64,000 nucleotides of DNA. Origin: Acanthosepion esculentum. Its lineage: Eukaryota > Mollusca > Cephalopoda > Sepiida > Sepiidae. The translations under genes were made by a program, and so were the position numbers. Position 1 is the stretch's first letter. Every line of letters starts with the position of its first letter. Positions 42,600 to 53,349 of this stretch are shown here, piece by piece. The stretch spans positions 52,068,735 through 52,132,734 of the forward strand of contig OZ038517.1 in the NCBI GenBank assembly GCA_964036315.1, given 5' to 3'. Below the pieces are notes generated by a model that saw only the letters and a list, made by a program, of their open reading frames with translations, was not told the DNA's origin and did no database searches.

Positions 42600-43815
42600 T
42601 AGATTTAACCTTCTCAGGCTAATGTTTACCACTGACACGAAGTGGAAAGATTATATTGAATCAATTATTAAGTCTGCTGCTAGGAAGGTAGGTTCACTGT
42701 GGTGTTATTTAAACTATTTACATTGTTTGGACTGGTGTCTTCATCTTTCTTGCTATATTCATGACATTTTGGCTGTTTTCAGCCATGTTTTCAGCCATGA
42801 CATTTTGGCTGTTTTCAGCCTTTTTCAGGTGATTGGAATTTCGAACTAAACCCTTCGACCATCTGGGTAGATTGTTCTAGTTTCATGTGCCATGCCTCTT
42901 CCAGATGTCTCACCGTCAGTTATCTCCCTTTAACTCAACTCTGCCAGTTGTTTGTTCACCTCAACTGTGGCCAGGTATTGAACGCACAACATTTTGGGTC
43001 AAGTCACTGGATTGATGACGCATGGCCCAGTGGATTGTTGGATCCAGTAACTGAAGCATACAATGGCCAAAACATTGTGAATATGGCCACTAAGATGTCG
43101 ACAACTGTCCAAACAATACAAATATAGTCAAATGCTAGACAATTTTTCGCACCAGAATCTATCTTACACATTTATAAGTGTACCATTTGTCCATGCACTG
43201 AATATTGCTGCTATGTTTCACCTTTGGCTTCTTCTATGTATTTAGGGATTCTTGATAGAGGAATCTGCAATGTTACCAGTTCTGACTGGCATCTCAGCTT
43301 CAGTCACTTTCCTACTGCCATAACCTGTGCCTTTTCTATAAATATTTTCATGGTAAATGTTCTGTTGAGCTTTCTTTTTTGGTATTTTGACTTTATGAAC
43401 TTAAGAACAGTACCAGATAGGCAGCTAAGTCTCATCATTTTACAACTGAAGTTGCGGGACATAATCATAGTTTTTATGCTATTTCTTCTTGTACACTTCT
43501 CACCTGTGGAACTTTCTTATTGCTGTCCAGTCAAGTTTGATCTTCCAAAATTTAAATGCAGTGTCAATCATTATGTTCTGTCTTCTTAATTATTTTTATT
43601 GCTCTCTTTCCTTAAAATTGTTTTCTATATTCCAGCTTTCTAGTAAACTTTGATATTCAAAAATTGAAATGCAATATCAATCATTATTTTCTGTCTTCTT
43701 AATTCCTGTTCTTTTTTGTTCTCTCGCCTTAATAATTTTCTTTTTCTCATATTCTTTCACAGCTTGCATCTTAGTGGATTTATTGCCTTGCTTGGGTTGA
43801 AATGATTAAAAAAAT
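42600..43815 (+). pseudogene. LINE remnant interrupted by a family A element
   Basis: Same LINE family as 28980 and 34480. The part before the break reads LMFTTDTKWKDYIESIIKSA, then ARKVGSLW up to about 42702. After the break at about 43135 it resumes with 'FFAPESILHIYKCTICPC' and 'TEYCCYV', then 'FKCSVNHYVLSS' near 43560-43587. The LINE-type 3' end 'gccttgcttgggttgaaatg' is at 43785. The order of the two parts exactly continues the related copy at 29290, so the 430-bp element between them is a later insertion. Confidence 0.75.
42703..43130. repeat. family A element inserted in the LINE
   Basis: The left end ('catgacattttggctgtttt') and right end ('caatggccaaaacattgtga', 'actaagatgtcgacaact') are inverted copies. 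A local duplication 'gacattttggctgttttcag' occurs at 42766 and 42800. The middle has 'gatcgat'-free sequence 'agttatctccctttaactca' shared with the copy at 42165. Confidence 0.7.
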
Positions 43816-43985
43816 ATTCAGAAATAAGTCTACAGGTCTCATTCCAGAAAATAAGTACAAGTGAAGTGAAAAAGAAAATGTATTTAAGAAAAATTGTTTT
43901 TAGTTGGCAAATAGGCTTTAAAATATTAATGTTTTGAGAGGATCAGATGAAAAAGAAATAGAATCTTTAAAACTTAATATCTGAT
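43816..43985. other. no feature recognised
   Basis: AT-rich. Confidence 0.3.
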
Positions 43986-43987
43986 TT

Positions 43988-44145
43988 AGTCCACTCTACT
44001 TTTACCATCTGGCTTAGTCCCTCCCACCACTTTTACCGTCTAGCTTAATCCCTCCCACCACTTTTACCGTTTGGCTTAATCCCTCCCACCACTTTTACCA
44101 TCTGGCTTAGTCCCCCCCTCCACTTTTAACATATAATTTAGCCCC
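43988..44145. repeat. 31-bp minisatellite, about 5 copies
   Basis: Unit 'cttaatccctcccaccactt' plus 'ttaccgtttgg' at 44013, 44044, 44075 and 44106, exactly 31 bp apart. C-rich strand on plus; GC content well above the surroundings. Confidence 0.92.
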
Positions 44146-46510
44146 CTTACTAACATCTAAGCAAGTGTGAATAGAAGTTGAGCTGTTGATTTGATGAACA
44201 TTTCACTGGAATAAAATTTATAATTGGAATTATTTTTAAATTCAATCTAATTTTTTTTTTCATTCGTTTACATTGAAATATTTTTTGTATTTAAATTCAA
44301 ATAGTTTCTAACGTGTAAGTTGTCATGTAACAGCAGCAAATACATCAAACAAAAAAATATTCATCTTGGAAATTGAAAATCTTAAGACAGTTTGATAAAT
44401 AACTTGATGTTACAGAAGTGATGGGCAAGTCACAAGAAACTACTGGGGTTCTCATTAGAAAAAAAAAAAAATCTGTCCAAGTTTCCTGCGTGTAGGATGG
44501 ACACAACTGCCACTTTTACATACTAACAACAAGAGCTGTAAAAATAAAAATATAACAATCTCAACTTAATGACTACTGATTTAGTATTATTTAATAATTA
44601 AATTTTAATTCAATCCCAATTCTTAAAACATTGTAAATTTTGAAAAAGCATTGTTATTTTAATGTTTTAATATATTTTCTGCTAGTGAGACACAACGCCC
44701 ACAGCAGAACAAAAAAAGGTGATAACTTCAGAAGAAGGAAAACTTTCCCGAGTTTTCCTCACCTTGTGACATAAAATATTGTCTTCAGCAGAGGATACCT
44801 AGGCTATTTGTCTTTGTTTTTAAAAAGGAAAAAAAAAATGTTACCCCTTTAAAGCCAAAAAACCCCCCTGAAAAACATCTCTTAACTACAGAAATAAAGC
44901 AAAAAATAACAAACAGAAGAAAAATTAACACATGACTGGCAATCACGAGATAATTTGTTTGGTATTTTCTGATACGTTTTTATCTACAGGCGTCAACGAC
45001 GAGTCTACTGAAACTAAATGAACTCCTAAAATGTTTTCATTGCCTAACTTGGCTATTATAAAGTTGGCGTTTGTGGTCAGATTTCGTAATTAACCTCTTG
45101 GCAGTCACGTATAAACTTACTTAGTTTGGAAATGGTCCTTTATTTTATTTTTCAGTTTATTATTGCAACCGCACTACAACAATAACAGGGCCCGTACATG
45201 TATTTTAGTATTTTGTACATCTTCTCTAAGGCAATCATATATTTTCCTCTTTCACTTTCAGTGTGTAATTATTGTAATACTTCTATTGTAGAAGTAATTC
45301 AATAAAAAGTTGTAACAATATACTTTCAGTTGAAACAAATTTTTTTTTGTTTTTTTTTTTACACATAAAGACCCCCATAGTTAATAATAATACATTAAAA
45401 AAATATTGGGGAAGTAGCTAGCCCCCTAAGCTCCCCTTTCTGCAAGTCCGGCCTTGATATTTAGTGTAGTGGTGTTTTATCTGGACCCCACAATTTATTT
45501 AAAAATATGAGGGATGGGGTTAGTCTCCAAGTCCCCACTGCAAAACGGCCCTAAAATCAATTTTCAATCGACCTTATTTTTTTTATTTCGTAGTTACCGA
45601 ATTTTCCTACAATGTTAAAATTACAAAAATTTTCCGGGTACCAATGTGAATACCCCCCCTTTTCTTTTTTTAGTGTTTAAAAAACATCTTTCGGTCCCTG
45701 GTATGTCATTTACTGGCATTTTATTTATTTATTTATTTTTGCTTTATGAATTAAAAAAAGAAAAAAAAAGCCTTTTTCAATGTTAGTCACAAGCAAACTT
45801 CTGTTTAATAAATTTAAGTACAACTTTGTTTTGTAAATACGCGAATGAATGGTTGTGTTGTGGAATTCTACTGTTTTTGCAGTGTTTTTTCTTTCTTCAA
45901 CAATGATCACAGTACTTTGAGTTTCAAATAAGAGTCGGGTCGATTATTCTTTTTTAGAAAAAAAATTCTTATTCCAACCACCTATTTTATTAATTTAAAT
46001 TTATTATATTTTATTAAATATTCAAACGAATTTGTCTTTGAATACTCACAGAAGGGGTAGTACCGATCGATTTGAAACTCAAAAAAGGTAACTTGTATTT
46101 TATTTTTCTAAAACTATTTTTATGTAAAAAATCTTTTCTTTTTTTTACGCTCGATAAAAACAGAAAAGGAAAGAAGCGACAAGTAATCTTACATTGTAAA
46201 TTCAAAATGTTTGTTTTTCCTCTCTAGGATTTCTTCATTCTGTCTATATATCTTAGGGCATCGTTGTATATTTTTCCTTAAGAATAAAAAAAAATATGTA
46301 AATAGTGAGTTTATATATATATAATGTTATGTATATTTTTTAATTCATTACTTGTAATTTTTTCTAATTCAGTGTGGACCGGAGCAAAGTAAACGGTGAC
46401 GTATCAAAATTGTCCACCATAAATCTTAAGCAGGCAATTTACCCATTTTGTCTGTTGTTTGTTCCATGTCATCTGCGATCCAAATTATCTGTTATGGCGA
46501 GATTAAAATT
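44146..46510. other. long AT-rich stretch, no gene recognised
   Basis: No coding sequence, RNA gene or convincing repeat family was recognised in these 2.4 kb apart from homopolymer runs. C-rich pieces near 45420-45440 (gctagccccctaagctcccc) may be part of a dispersed element. Confidence 0.35.
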
Positions 46511-46513
46511 TTA

Positions 46514-46630
46514 TTTTACCGTAATTCCCCATGTATAATACGACTTCATCCATAATACGCACATCTAAAATTGTGCGAAAATGCTTCTTTTTTTTTTTTT
46601 ACTCATGCATAATACGCACCCGTTGTTTAA
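46514..46630. mobile_element. possible DNA-transposon terminus
   Basis: 'accgtaattccccatgtata' begins a stretch in which 'ataatacg.ac' recurs three times (46539, 46552, 46610: ataatacgacttc, ataatacgcacatc, ataatacgcacccg). Repeated subterminal motifs of this kind are usual at DNA-transposon ends, but no partner end was found. Confidence 0.35.
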
Positions 46631-47355
46631 TAATGAAACCCTAAAAAAAATTGTACCTTTTCAATTTCATTACGTCCAGCGTTTCCTACTCTTGTTTTTA
46701 AAAAATGGTTTTCTTTTAAACATAAAATAATATTATTCTAATTTAGTTGTATGATAATTCTTATTTTATTTTATATTTTTTTAATTCTTATTTTATTTTT
46801 ATTTTTTAAAGATTTTTTTGTAGCTCTATCCAAAATTATTGTTTATGATTAAATGTTAGAGACATGGGGGTGGGGAAAGGCATCAGTTTAAAAAACTGAC
46901 ACCAGGAGGCTGTCAGTTAAAACAACATTTTTTGGCACAAAATGCAACCGTTTCGTACTTTCTTGATTTCAAATGAATTCTTGGAAAATTTTCCAACATA
47001 TTTCAGTGAAAGTTTCACTTCCCAAACTCATGAGGAAAAAAAAAAAGAGAGGACATGGGAGTAATTTAACTGTTTTTCATTTGATGAAGCTGAAAAAAAG
47101 TAATTCTGTTATCTTAGTTTCACTTGTTTTTCATAAACAAAAATTCAATATTACATACTGTTTATGTAAGAAAAAACTTACATATTTATAAGTCTACCAT
47201 TCGTCTTTGCTTTGAAGTCCCAAGGTTCATGTGACAGCCGGTGAGTGACGTCAGTTTATAGAGTGGTGAGAGGCAGCTGCTATTTTATTCTGTCTAGAAA
47301 CAAAACGTGTCTTACAAGGTCAGTTGCTACATAGCCCACAGAGAAAACAGGCATC
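46631..47355. other. no gene recognised
   Basis: AT-rich. Nothing recognised. Confidence 0.3.
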
Positions 47356-47357
47356 AC

Positions 47358-47783
47358 AGAAGATTTTCCTACAGTAGGCTTGTTGCTCCTCCCAGGCTAT
47401 AGGACTCAATCTGTCCTGCTATTCAACCCATAGTTGGAGGGGAAAGAAGAGAGATATTCATACCTTCCCCAAGAGTATTTGCCCCTAAGTGAATGTAATG
47501 AGCCTGAAATATATATTCAACTCTGTCGAATTCAATGTATGAGGGTCAAGCAGCTCAGTTCCTAGGAACCAAAAGCCTGACACCAGCACATGAGATTTGA
47601 TTATAATGGTGAAGGTTTTGTGCAGAACCATTCACACTTTTTGAAGGGACAAATACAAAGACCTGGTGCACTACATGCCACATCGAAGTGCTCAAGGATA
47701 TAATGATTTACTAAGCATAGCTTAGATGTGTCACAAGGTATGGAGCACCCTGTGAGGATTGAACTCACTACTCAGTTGTAATT
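47358..47783 (-). repeat. SINE G, copy 1 (head removed by insertion)
   Basis: Nearly identical to 49264-49695 over about 425 bp (aggcttgttgctcctcccag, 'caagcagctcagttcctagg', 'tggtgcactacatgccacat'). On the minus strand it has the shared SINE core: 'ggaaggtatgaat', 'cctccaactatgggttgaat', 'agcaggacagattgagtcc'. The tRNA-like head present in the other copy is cut off at 47783, exactly where the next element starts. Confidence 0.85.
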
Positions 47784-48200
47784 ACGTTCTTTTTTATAGA
47801 TACAAGTATTTAAGCAAATGCTCTGTTTTATAATAAACAGTATTAAATAACATTTACCGGCCTGAATGTCCGAGAAATTTTCATAGAAAATTTTCGTTCT
47901 CCAATTCAAAATATATGACGTCATTTGTTTACATTTGATACGCTAGAGCAGATATGAATAGAAGAGATTCATGGAAGATTTAAGTTTAAAGATAGTAAAA
48001 TCAACCTTGCTAACTGGACACTTCTCTGTGGCCGAACAGTTAAGGCACGTCACGCGAAATGACGGTTCCGTATAGGCTACAGGTTCAATTCCTGTCAGAG
48101 AACGAAAATTTTCTATGAAAATTTCACGGACATTCAGGCCGGTAAATGTTATTATAAACAGAGCATTTGCTTAAATACTTGTATCTATTAAAAAGAACGT
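47784..48200. repeat. inverted-repeat element carrying a tRNA-Ser-like sequence
   Basis: The left arm (47784-47901: 'acgttcttttttatagatac', 'tttaagcaaatgctctgttt', 'ccggcctgaatgtccg') and right arm (48097-48200) are near-perfect reverse complements; the left arm has about 15 extra bases. The 195-bp centre holds a tRNA-like sequence whose last bases form the start of the right arm. TTA flanks both ends, compatible with a 3-bp duplication. Confidence 0.85.
48022..48103 (+). tRNA. tRNA-Ser(CGA)-like sequence, probably a pseudogene or SINE head
   Basis: Folds as a type II tRNA. Acceptor: 7 perfect pairs (ttctctg 48022-48028 with cagagaa 48096-48102). D-arm gccgaacagttaaggc. Anticodon stem: 5 perfect pairs, cgtca/tgacg. 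Seven-base loop cgcgaaa gives CGA at the anticodon positions. Variable arm of serine-tRNA length. T-arm: 5 perfect pairs, acagg-ttcaatt-cctgt. Against function: base 33 is G instead of the near-universal U, the discriminator is C rather than the usual G for Ser, and it lies at the arm boundary of an inverted repeat. The pol III boxes (tggccgaacagttaagg, ggttcaattcc) look usable. Confidence 0.6.
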
Positions 48201-48218
48201 TAAACATATCATAAATGC

Positions 48219-48221
<3 letters not shown>

Positions 48222-48280
<59 letters not shown>

Positions 48281-48292
48281 ATATATATATAA
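48222..48292. repeat. (TA)n microsatellite
   Basis: About 70 bases of TA with small interruptions at the right end. Confidence 0.95.
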
Positions 48293-48660
48293 AGACTGGA
48301 AAAACTAAATAAAAAATTAAATTTGCCTTGTTTGTTATGTTCAATGAAACATGTTTAAAAGAAAGGTTGTTGCCCAAATATGTCTGTGTGTATAAAATTC
48401 AGATGAGTATATCGGTAAAAGGCCAATATGAATAAAGACAAAAGGTAAATTTATTCTTGCTATGATAAAGTCCCTCAGAGGTCGTAATGATGCGTTGGCT
48501 AAGTTTTCCATTTGTCTTTCACATATATGGTGTAAAAGTGCTGAATGCAATATAACAGAGCTATTAAGTATATAGATTAATAAATATGCATAATACTCAA
48601 CGCCAACAGTACAACTCGGAGTTTCATGCACTAGGCAATCATCAAGTATAAATAAACTGT
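48293..48660. other. no gene recognised
   Basis: An open frame of 107 codons on the minus strand (48341-48664) matches nothing I know and is likely chance. Confidence 0.3.
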
Positions 48661-48960
48661 CCATAGTGTTGATAAGCCGTAGAAAAACGAATCAATCAAA
48701 TACTGATTAGCTACAGAGGCATATCTTTTAGATTTATTTGCATTCTCTAGAATATAAATGTATAGAAACTATCGTAGCGACAAAGCGAGTGATCAATTTA
48801 TATATTGATTGTAATATAGAATTTATCCCTCACTTTATAATTTTGTTTATCAAATCTTGATTAGGTATGAATCCATCTCTTTTCCCCCAACTATGGCTTA
48901 ATTAGTAAACTATTATCTTACCCTGCAAAATTATTTTCTTTTACGTGTTGTAACCCTCCA
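48660..48960 (+). repeat. SINE body copy (family C)
   Basis: Reverse complement of 4300-4540 and similar to 4768-4920 inverted. Shares 'tgattaggtatgaatccatc', 'ccaactatggcttaattag' and 'atataaatgtatagaaact'. Contains the SINE core. Confidence 0.6.
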
Positions 48961-49250
48961 GGATGGGGACAACTATGGCTCTCCAAAGCTTTCTGGCTTA
49001 CTTTTGTAGCTCTAAGTAATGTTTGTCCCCTTACTATCCACCCCAGCCCCTGTTCTGCCATCCATTTACACAAGCTATTTTATGCGCTGTGTGTGTTTAG
49101 GATGTGGGTGATCACCACTCCCTAGTTTTTGTAGCTCTAATAAAGTTACTTTACTATTCATGCCAGTTCCTCTGCTATTTATTTACATGAACATTTTCCC
49201 TCTGCGTATCTGTCAGTTAAGTGCCGTATGTGATACATGCTTTTGATTCA
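48961..49250. other. no gene recognised
   Basis: No feature apart from 49211-49250, which resembles the hairpin tail region of the SINE at 62686 (gtcagttaagtgccgtatgt). Confidence 0.3.
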
Positions 49251-49257
49251 TGATTGA

Positions 49258-49750
49258 CTAGGCAGAAGATTTTCCTAGAGTAGGCTTGTTGCTCCTCCCA
49301 GGCTATAGGACCCAATCTGTCCTGCTATTCAACCCATAGGTGGAGGGGAAAGAAGAGATATATTCATACCGTCCCCAAGAGTATTTGCCCCTAAGTGAAT
49401 GTAATGAGCCTGAAATATATATTCAACTTTGTCGATTTCAATGTATGAGGGTCAAGCAGCTCAGTTCCTAGGAACCAAAAGCCTGACACCAGCACATGAG
49501 ATTTGATTATAATGGTGAAGGTTTTGTGCAGAACCATCCACACTTTTTGAAGGGACGAATACAAAGACCTGGTGCACTACATGCCACATCGAAGTGCTCA
49601 AGGATATAATCATTTACTAAGCATAGCTTAGATGTGTCACAAGGCCAAATGTATGGAGCACCCTGTGAGGATTGAACTCACTACTCAGTCGTAATCGATC
49701 TAGCAAGAAAATGTTGCTAACCATTACATCTCGTTGAAGTGCCCTTATCT
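49258..49750 (-). repeat. SINE G, copy 2, complete
   Basis: The minus strand starts with a tRNA-like head: A-box 'gatgtaatggttagcaac' (about 49725) and B-box 'gtgagttcaatcctcac' (about 49675). The long body follows and ends with the core and 'tagcctgggaggagcaacaa'. The partner at 47358 shares almost the whole body. A related, shorter member is at 61085-61360. Confidence 0.8.
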
Positions 49751-49824
49751 CAAACTTGAATGACAGGAAAAGAAAACCACTAACAAATATTAAAAAATAA
49801 TACATTGAAAAGCCTTTTTCTCTT

Positions 49825-49938
49825 CATTCTATGCTTTATTTATCAAAAAATCTCTTGATAAAAAATTCCATTGAAAAACTTTAATAGTAAACAAAAAAAC
49901 AGATTTTCAACACATTTTATGGTTGTGTAATATATGCC
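49825..49938 (-). terminator. ZNF-C 3' untranslated region and polyadenylation signal
   Basis: AATAAA on the minus strand (tttatt at 49835-49840) lies about 100 bases past the ZNF-C stop codon. Confidence 0.5.
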
Positions 49939-50814
49939 TCACAAAAATATATCTTGCAATGAAAAGGGTTTAGTTTCAGTATGTCTGCGCATATGTTTTC
50001 TCATATTGGAAGTTGCTGTGAAGGTTAATCCACAAATGTCACACTGAAAGGGTTTTTCTCCAGTGTGTGTTCTCATATGTTCTATCAATCTTGAATTGAC
50101 TGAAAATTTGGATCCACAAGTGTCACATTGAAACGGTTTTTCTCCAGTGTGTCCTAACATGTGCTTTTTCAAGCTTGAGTTTTGTGAAAACTTTGATCCA
50201 CAAGTGTCACAGTGAAAGGGTTTTTCTCCAGTATGAGACTGCATATGCCTTTTAAGATGTGAACTCAGAGAAAACCGTGATCCACACAAATCACAAGGAA
50301 AGGGTTTTTCACCAGAATGAAAATGCAAATGTCTCTTGAGATTTGAATTTCCAGCAAATTTGGCCCCACAAATGTCACAATGAAATGGTTTTTCTCCTCG
50401 GTGCGAGCGCAGGTGTCTCTTGAAACTTGAACTGTGAGAAAACGTCGACCCACAAATGTCACAGTGGAATGGTTTCTCTCCAGTGTGGACTACAAGGTGT
50501 GTTTTCAGTGTTGTACTGTGAGCAAATTTTGAATTACAAACATGACACTGGAAGGGTTTTTCACCAGTGTGTGTCCGTGTGTGTCTTTGAAGTTGAGACC
50601 TGTGTGTAAACACTAACTTACAAATTTCACAATGGAAAGGTTTTTTACTGGTGTGTATGCTCATGTGGTATTCCAAGTTTGTACTATCAGAAAAATGATA
50701 TCTGCACATTTCACAATAGAAAGGGTTTTCTTCTTTTGGCTTTTCAGCATTTAGTTCTTGACTAGTAGAGTTAGAAATATCACATTGAGAATTTGTTTCT
50801 TGAGTCATTTCCAT
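49939..50814 (-). CDS. C2H2 zinc-finger protein, 9 fingers (ZNF-C)
   Basis: Predicted 291-residue nuclear DNA-binding protein. Residues 1-31 form a short Ser/Thr/Glu-rich leader (MEMTQETNSQCD) related to that of ZNF-A but about 25 residues shorter. Nine C2H2 fingers follow from about residue 32. Finger by finger it parallels ZNF-A: HSTTLKTH in finger 3 is identical, GNSNLKRH in 5, LSSHLKRH in 6 and VNSRL-EH in 8. It shares the odd HRGEKP linker after finger 4 and HSGEK after finger 5. Differences in helices are concentrated in finger 1 (STNLEYH), finger 4 (SSFKRH) and finger 7 (QNSSLKKH versus DNSILKKH). All ligands are intact. On the minus strand, 'tccacttttag' about 45 bases before the ATG and 'catctatttccag' further up are candidate splice acceptors. 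Most likely a segmental or tandem duplicate of ZNF-A. Confidence 0.9.
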   Translation of the reverse strand: MEMTQETNSQCDISNSTSQELNAEKPKEENPFYCEMCRYHFSDSTNLEYHMSIHTSKKPFHCEICKLVFTHRSQLQRHTRTHTGEKPFQCHVCNSKFAHSTTLKTHLVVHTGEKPFHCDICGSTFSHSSSFKRHLRSHRGEKPFHCDICGAKFAGNSNLKRHLHFHSGEKPFPCDLCGSRFSLSSHLKRHMQSHTGEKPFHCDTCGSKFSQNSSLKKHMLGHTGEKPFQCDTCGSKFSVNSRLIEHMRTHTGEKPFQCDICGLTFTATSNMRKHMRRHTETKPFSLQDIFL

Positions 50815-51950
50815 TTCTCAACATGTATATTCAGGGTAGTTGGAGCAGCCCTTTGCGCTAAAAGTGGAACTGCTGGAAATAGATGATGAAAAAGGTTTAC
50901 ATATGTATGTGTGTAATTCCCATCCATGAAAACCTTATTACTATGAACCTGTTTCACTGGATACTGTTTTGGAAATTATCACTTTTAAATTAACCGAACT
51001 TAAAAGCAGCATTAATCTCTTGACAACTTTCTCTGAATATAGATTACAAAGTCTTCTTGTATTAAAATCTGAAAGTAAAGAAAAAACATTGAGAAGATTT
51101 TACAAAAAACAATTAAAAAGAAATCATTTTCAAATTGAAAGAAATTACAAAGATCCCCGCAAAACAAATTCACATAAAAATATTTTTGTTTGACTTTCTT
51201 TACAATACATCCGAATCGATTGCATTAATACAATAGAAAAGCATCGAACACATACTTAATGAGAGAGTCATGTATTTACATTGTTTTATGAATGTGTGTA
51301 ATTTTCCAGCAGTAGCAGTAAGCAGTCAGTAAATGACAGCTGTAATATACTACTACTTAATATTTTTCTTGCCAATACTTCATTGATATGTTTCAAGTAT
51401 GCTTAATTTACTTTACTTTGTGAAATGTTACATAAATTATGCAAAAGGTTTTGAGAATTCAACTTATCCACCCCAGCGAACAACGAATCCTGGTGAAAGA
51501 TTTATAGAAAAACTGAAATAACTAGCAATGTTAATATACACAATTGTATTTATACAGAAAAAATAGGCCCCAGAAATCTAAAAGTTAGATTTTACTAAAC
51601 TCAGAAGTTTTATTGGTTAACAATAATTTTTTTCCAATTTTTAAATATGTATTTTTGGGAGGGAAAATGTTGTTGATCATTCTCTGGAGTGATCTATCAA
51701 ATTTCGTAGCAGATAATAAGCATACTCACTTGGTTCTTCAAAGGCTTCAGCATGTTTGCAATAACATCGCTGATTAATATATGCAAATGTAGAAATTCAA
51801 ACTGGAGTCAATTTTTCACACAAAAATGAGTCAATTTTGAGCTTTAATAATATTACTTAAATCTAGTGAATTTTTCTACAATTTTTTATTGGAGAAACAA
51901 CAAATTTCCAGTATTTAGAACTTGACTAAACAATTAGAAAAATATTCAAC
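50815..51950. other. region 5' of ZNF-C, no gene recognised
   Basis: Would hold the 5' exon or intron of ZNF-C. No repeat family or further coding region was recognised. The open frame at 50969-51193 is Lys-rich and unsupported. Confidence 0.35.
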
Positions 51951-51954
51951 GAAA

Positions 51955-52400
51955 ACTCACTTCATGCTAGATGCCAACTCCCTAGCTTACACACACTCTT
52001 AACAACATCTGGTATACATCATTCACCACCTACCCGACCAAAGGAATGTCATCTGCAATAAACTCTGATGCCAAGTCTGTAGACATATCATCACTGATAG
52101 CAGTTTCACATCTCCTGGCACTCACATAGTATTCAAACTACCAGCTCTAAATTGTGATAGTTCAAATCTTATATTTGCTTTTCTGCCACAAATGCAAACA
52201 AGGACATTATCTTGGAGAGACAGGGAATTCCCACTTTGGTTTAATAACCATGAAAAAAACTATCAGAGACAACAACAACAATTTCTCAGTTGCAGTACAC
52301 TTCAACTACCATTTTATAGGACTGACGACATCAGATGTGTGCTTTTAGCATATTCATTCAACAGCCAAGAAGATTGGAGTTAAAGCCCCACTTCTTTCCT
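51955..52400 (+). pseudogene. Penelope-like element, GIY-YIG endonuclease fragment
   Basis: The C-terminal endonuclease domain of a Penelope-like retroelement, which nicks target DNA. Readable parts: 'NSDAKSVDISSLIAVSHLLA' (about 52053-52120), then in another frame NCDSSNLIY, LLFCHKCKQGHYLGETGNSH (52175-52230) and VAVHFNYH (about 52290). The NLIY...C-x2-C...YxGET layout is that of the Penelope GIY-YIG module; the usual Arg-containing helix after GET is eroded. Frameshifts and stops. The reverse transcriptase is not upstream. Confidence 0.65.
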
Positions 52401-52569
52401 CATATCATTGAAAAAAAAAAACATAGGTTTGTTTAAAATCCCAAATTTAAAATCTATCTCTTCATGCTTCATTTCAGTCAAAAGGTTAATATCTAATAAA
52501 TATCAATTTTATTGACAATATCGGATGCATTCTGTAGGGGTTTTATTCTTCAAATTTTATTACTCAGCC

Positions 52570-52572
<3 letters not shown>

Positions 52573-52623
<51 letters not shown>
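52573..52623. repeat. (TA)n(CA)n microsatellite
   Basis: About 40 bases of TA running into CA. Confidence 0.95.
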
Positions 52624-52624
<1 letters not shown>

Positions 52625-52818
52625 GAGGAAAAAATCTGTGAGTAAATAATCCAAGTGATTCCTACTAATATAAAATATTAAAACTGATCCACAAAGAGAG
52701 CTCAATAATAATATAAGAAAAATTGAAAGATACCTCATATGAATAGCGATTTCACACCGCAAGAATTAACCATACAAGGTTTGTCAACAAGGGGTTTGGA
52801 GATTTATCTTTGAATTTC

Positions 52819-52821
<3 letters not shown>

Positions 52822-52879
<58 letters not shown>
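52822..52879. repeat. (TA)n microsatellite
   Basis: About 58 bases of pure TA alternation. Confidence 0.95.
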
Positions 52880-52882
<3 letters not shown>

Positions 52883-53349
52883 GACTCTCTTGTCACAAAT
52901 GACAAATTAGGGCTCAGTAAAATAAAGTGGGGCTCAACTTTTATGGATACACATGTGCCTCACAAAGTCTGTAGATTTTTTGCAAACTTTTAAACAGATA
53001 GAACATGTAATTGAGCAATTTTGCTTGAGTGGTTGAGAAACAATTGCCACATGTTTCTGCAAGTGACAAGCAAAGCCTGCTTTATTGTGTGCAACAAAGC
53101 CATAGTGGCAGGTAAAGCTATTATTGGGAGGAGAAGGATGCTGTCAACTTCCTTTAGTATTTGCATGCAGTTGATGCCAATGTTCCAGTCGGCCTCACTA
53201 AAACCTTTGTATAGCTGAGAACCAGGACATGCACCACATACTTTGCTCTGTTTTCCCTGGTAAAAAGGAGATGCTGCATTGTTTCACATTGAGTTTGCCC
53301 TTGTAATGCAAGAGTGGACTTCCAACTGACCTACTTGATAGAATATATA
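52880..53349. other. unassigned DNA
   Basis: Possibly an eroded coding remnant (open frame 53021-53218), but no family was recognised. Confidence 0.3.

Noticed and set aside
48022..48103. Functional tRNA-Ser gene
   Set aside because: The fold is good, but G33, discriminator C and its position inside an inverted repeat argue for a SINE head or pseudogene.
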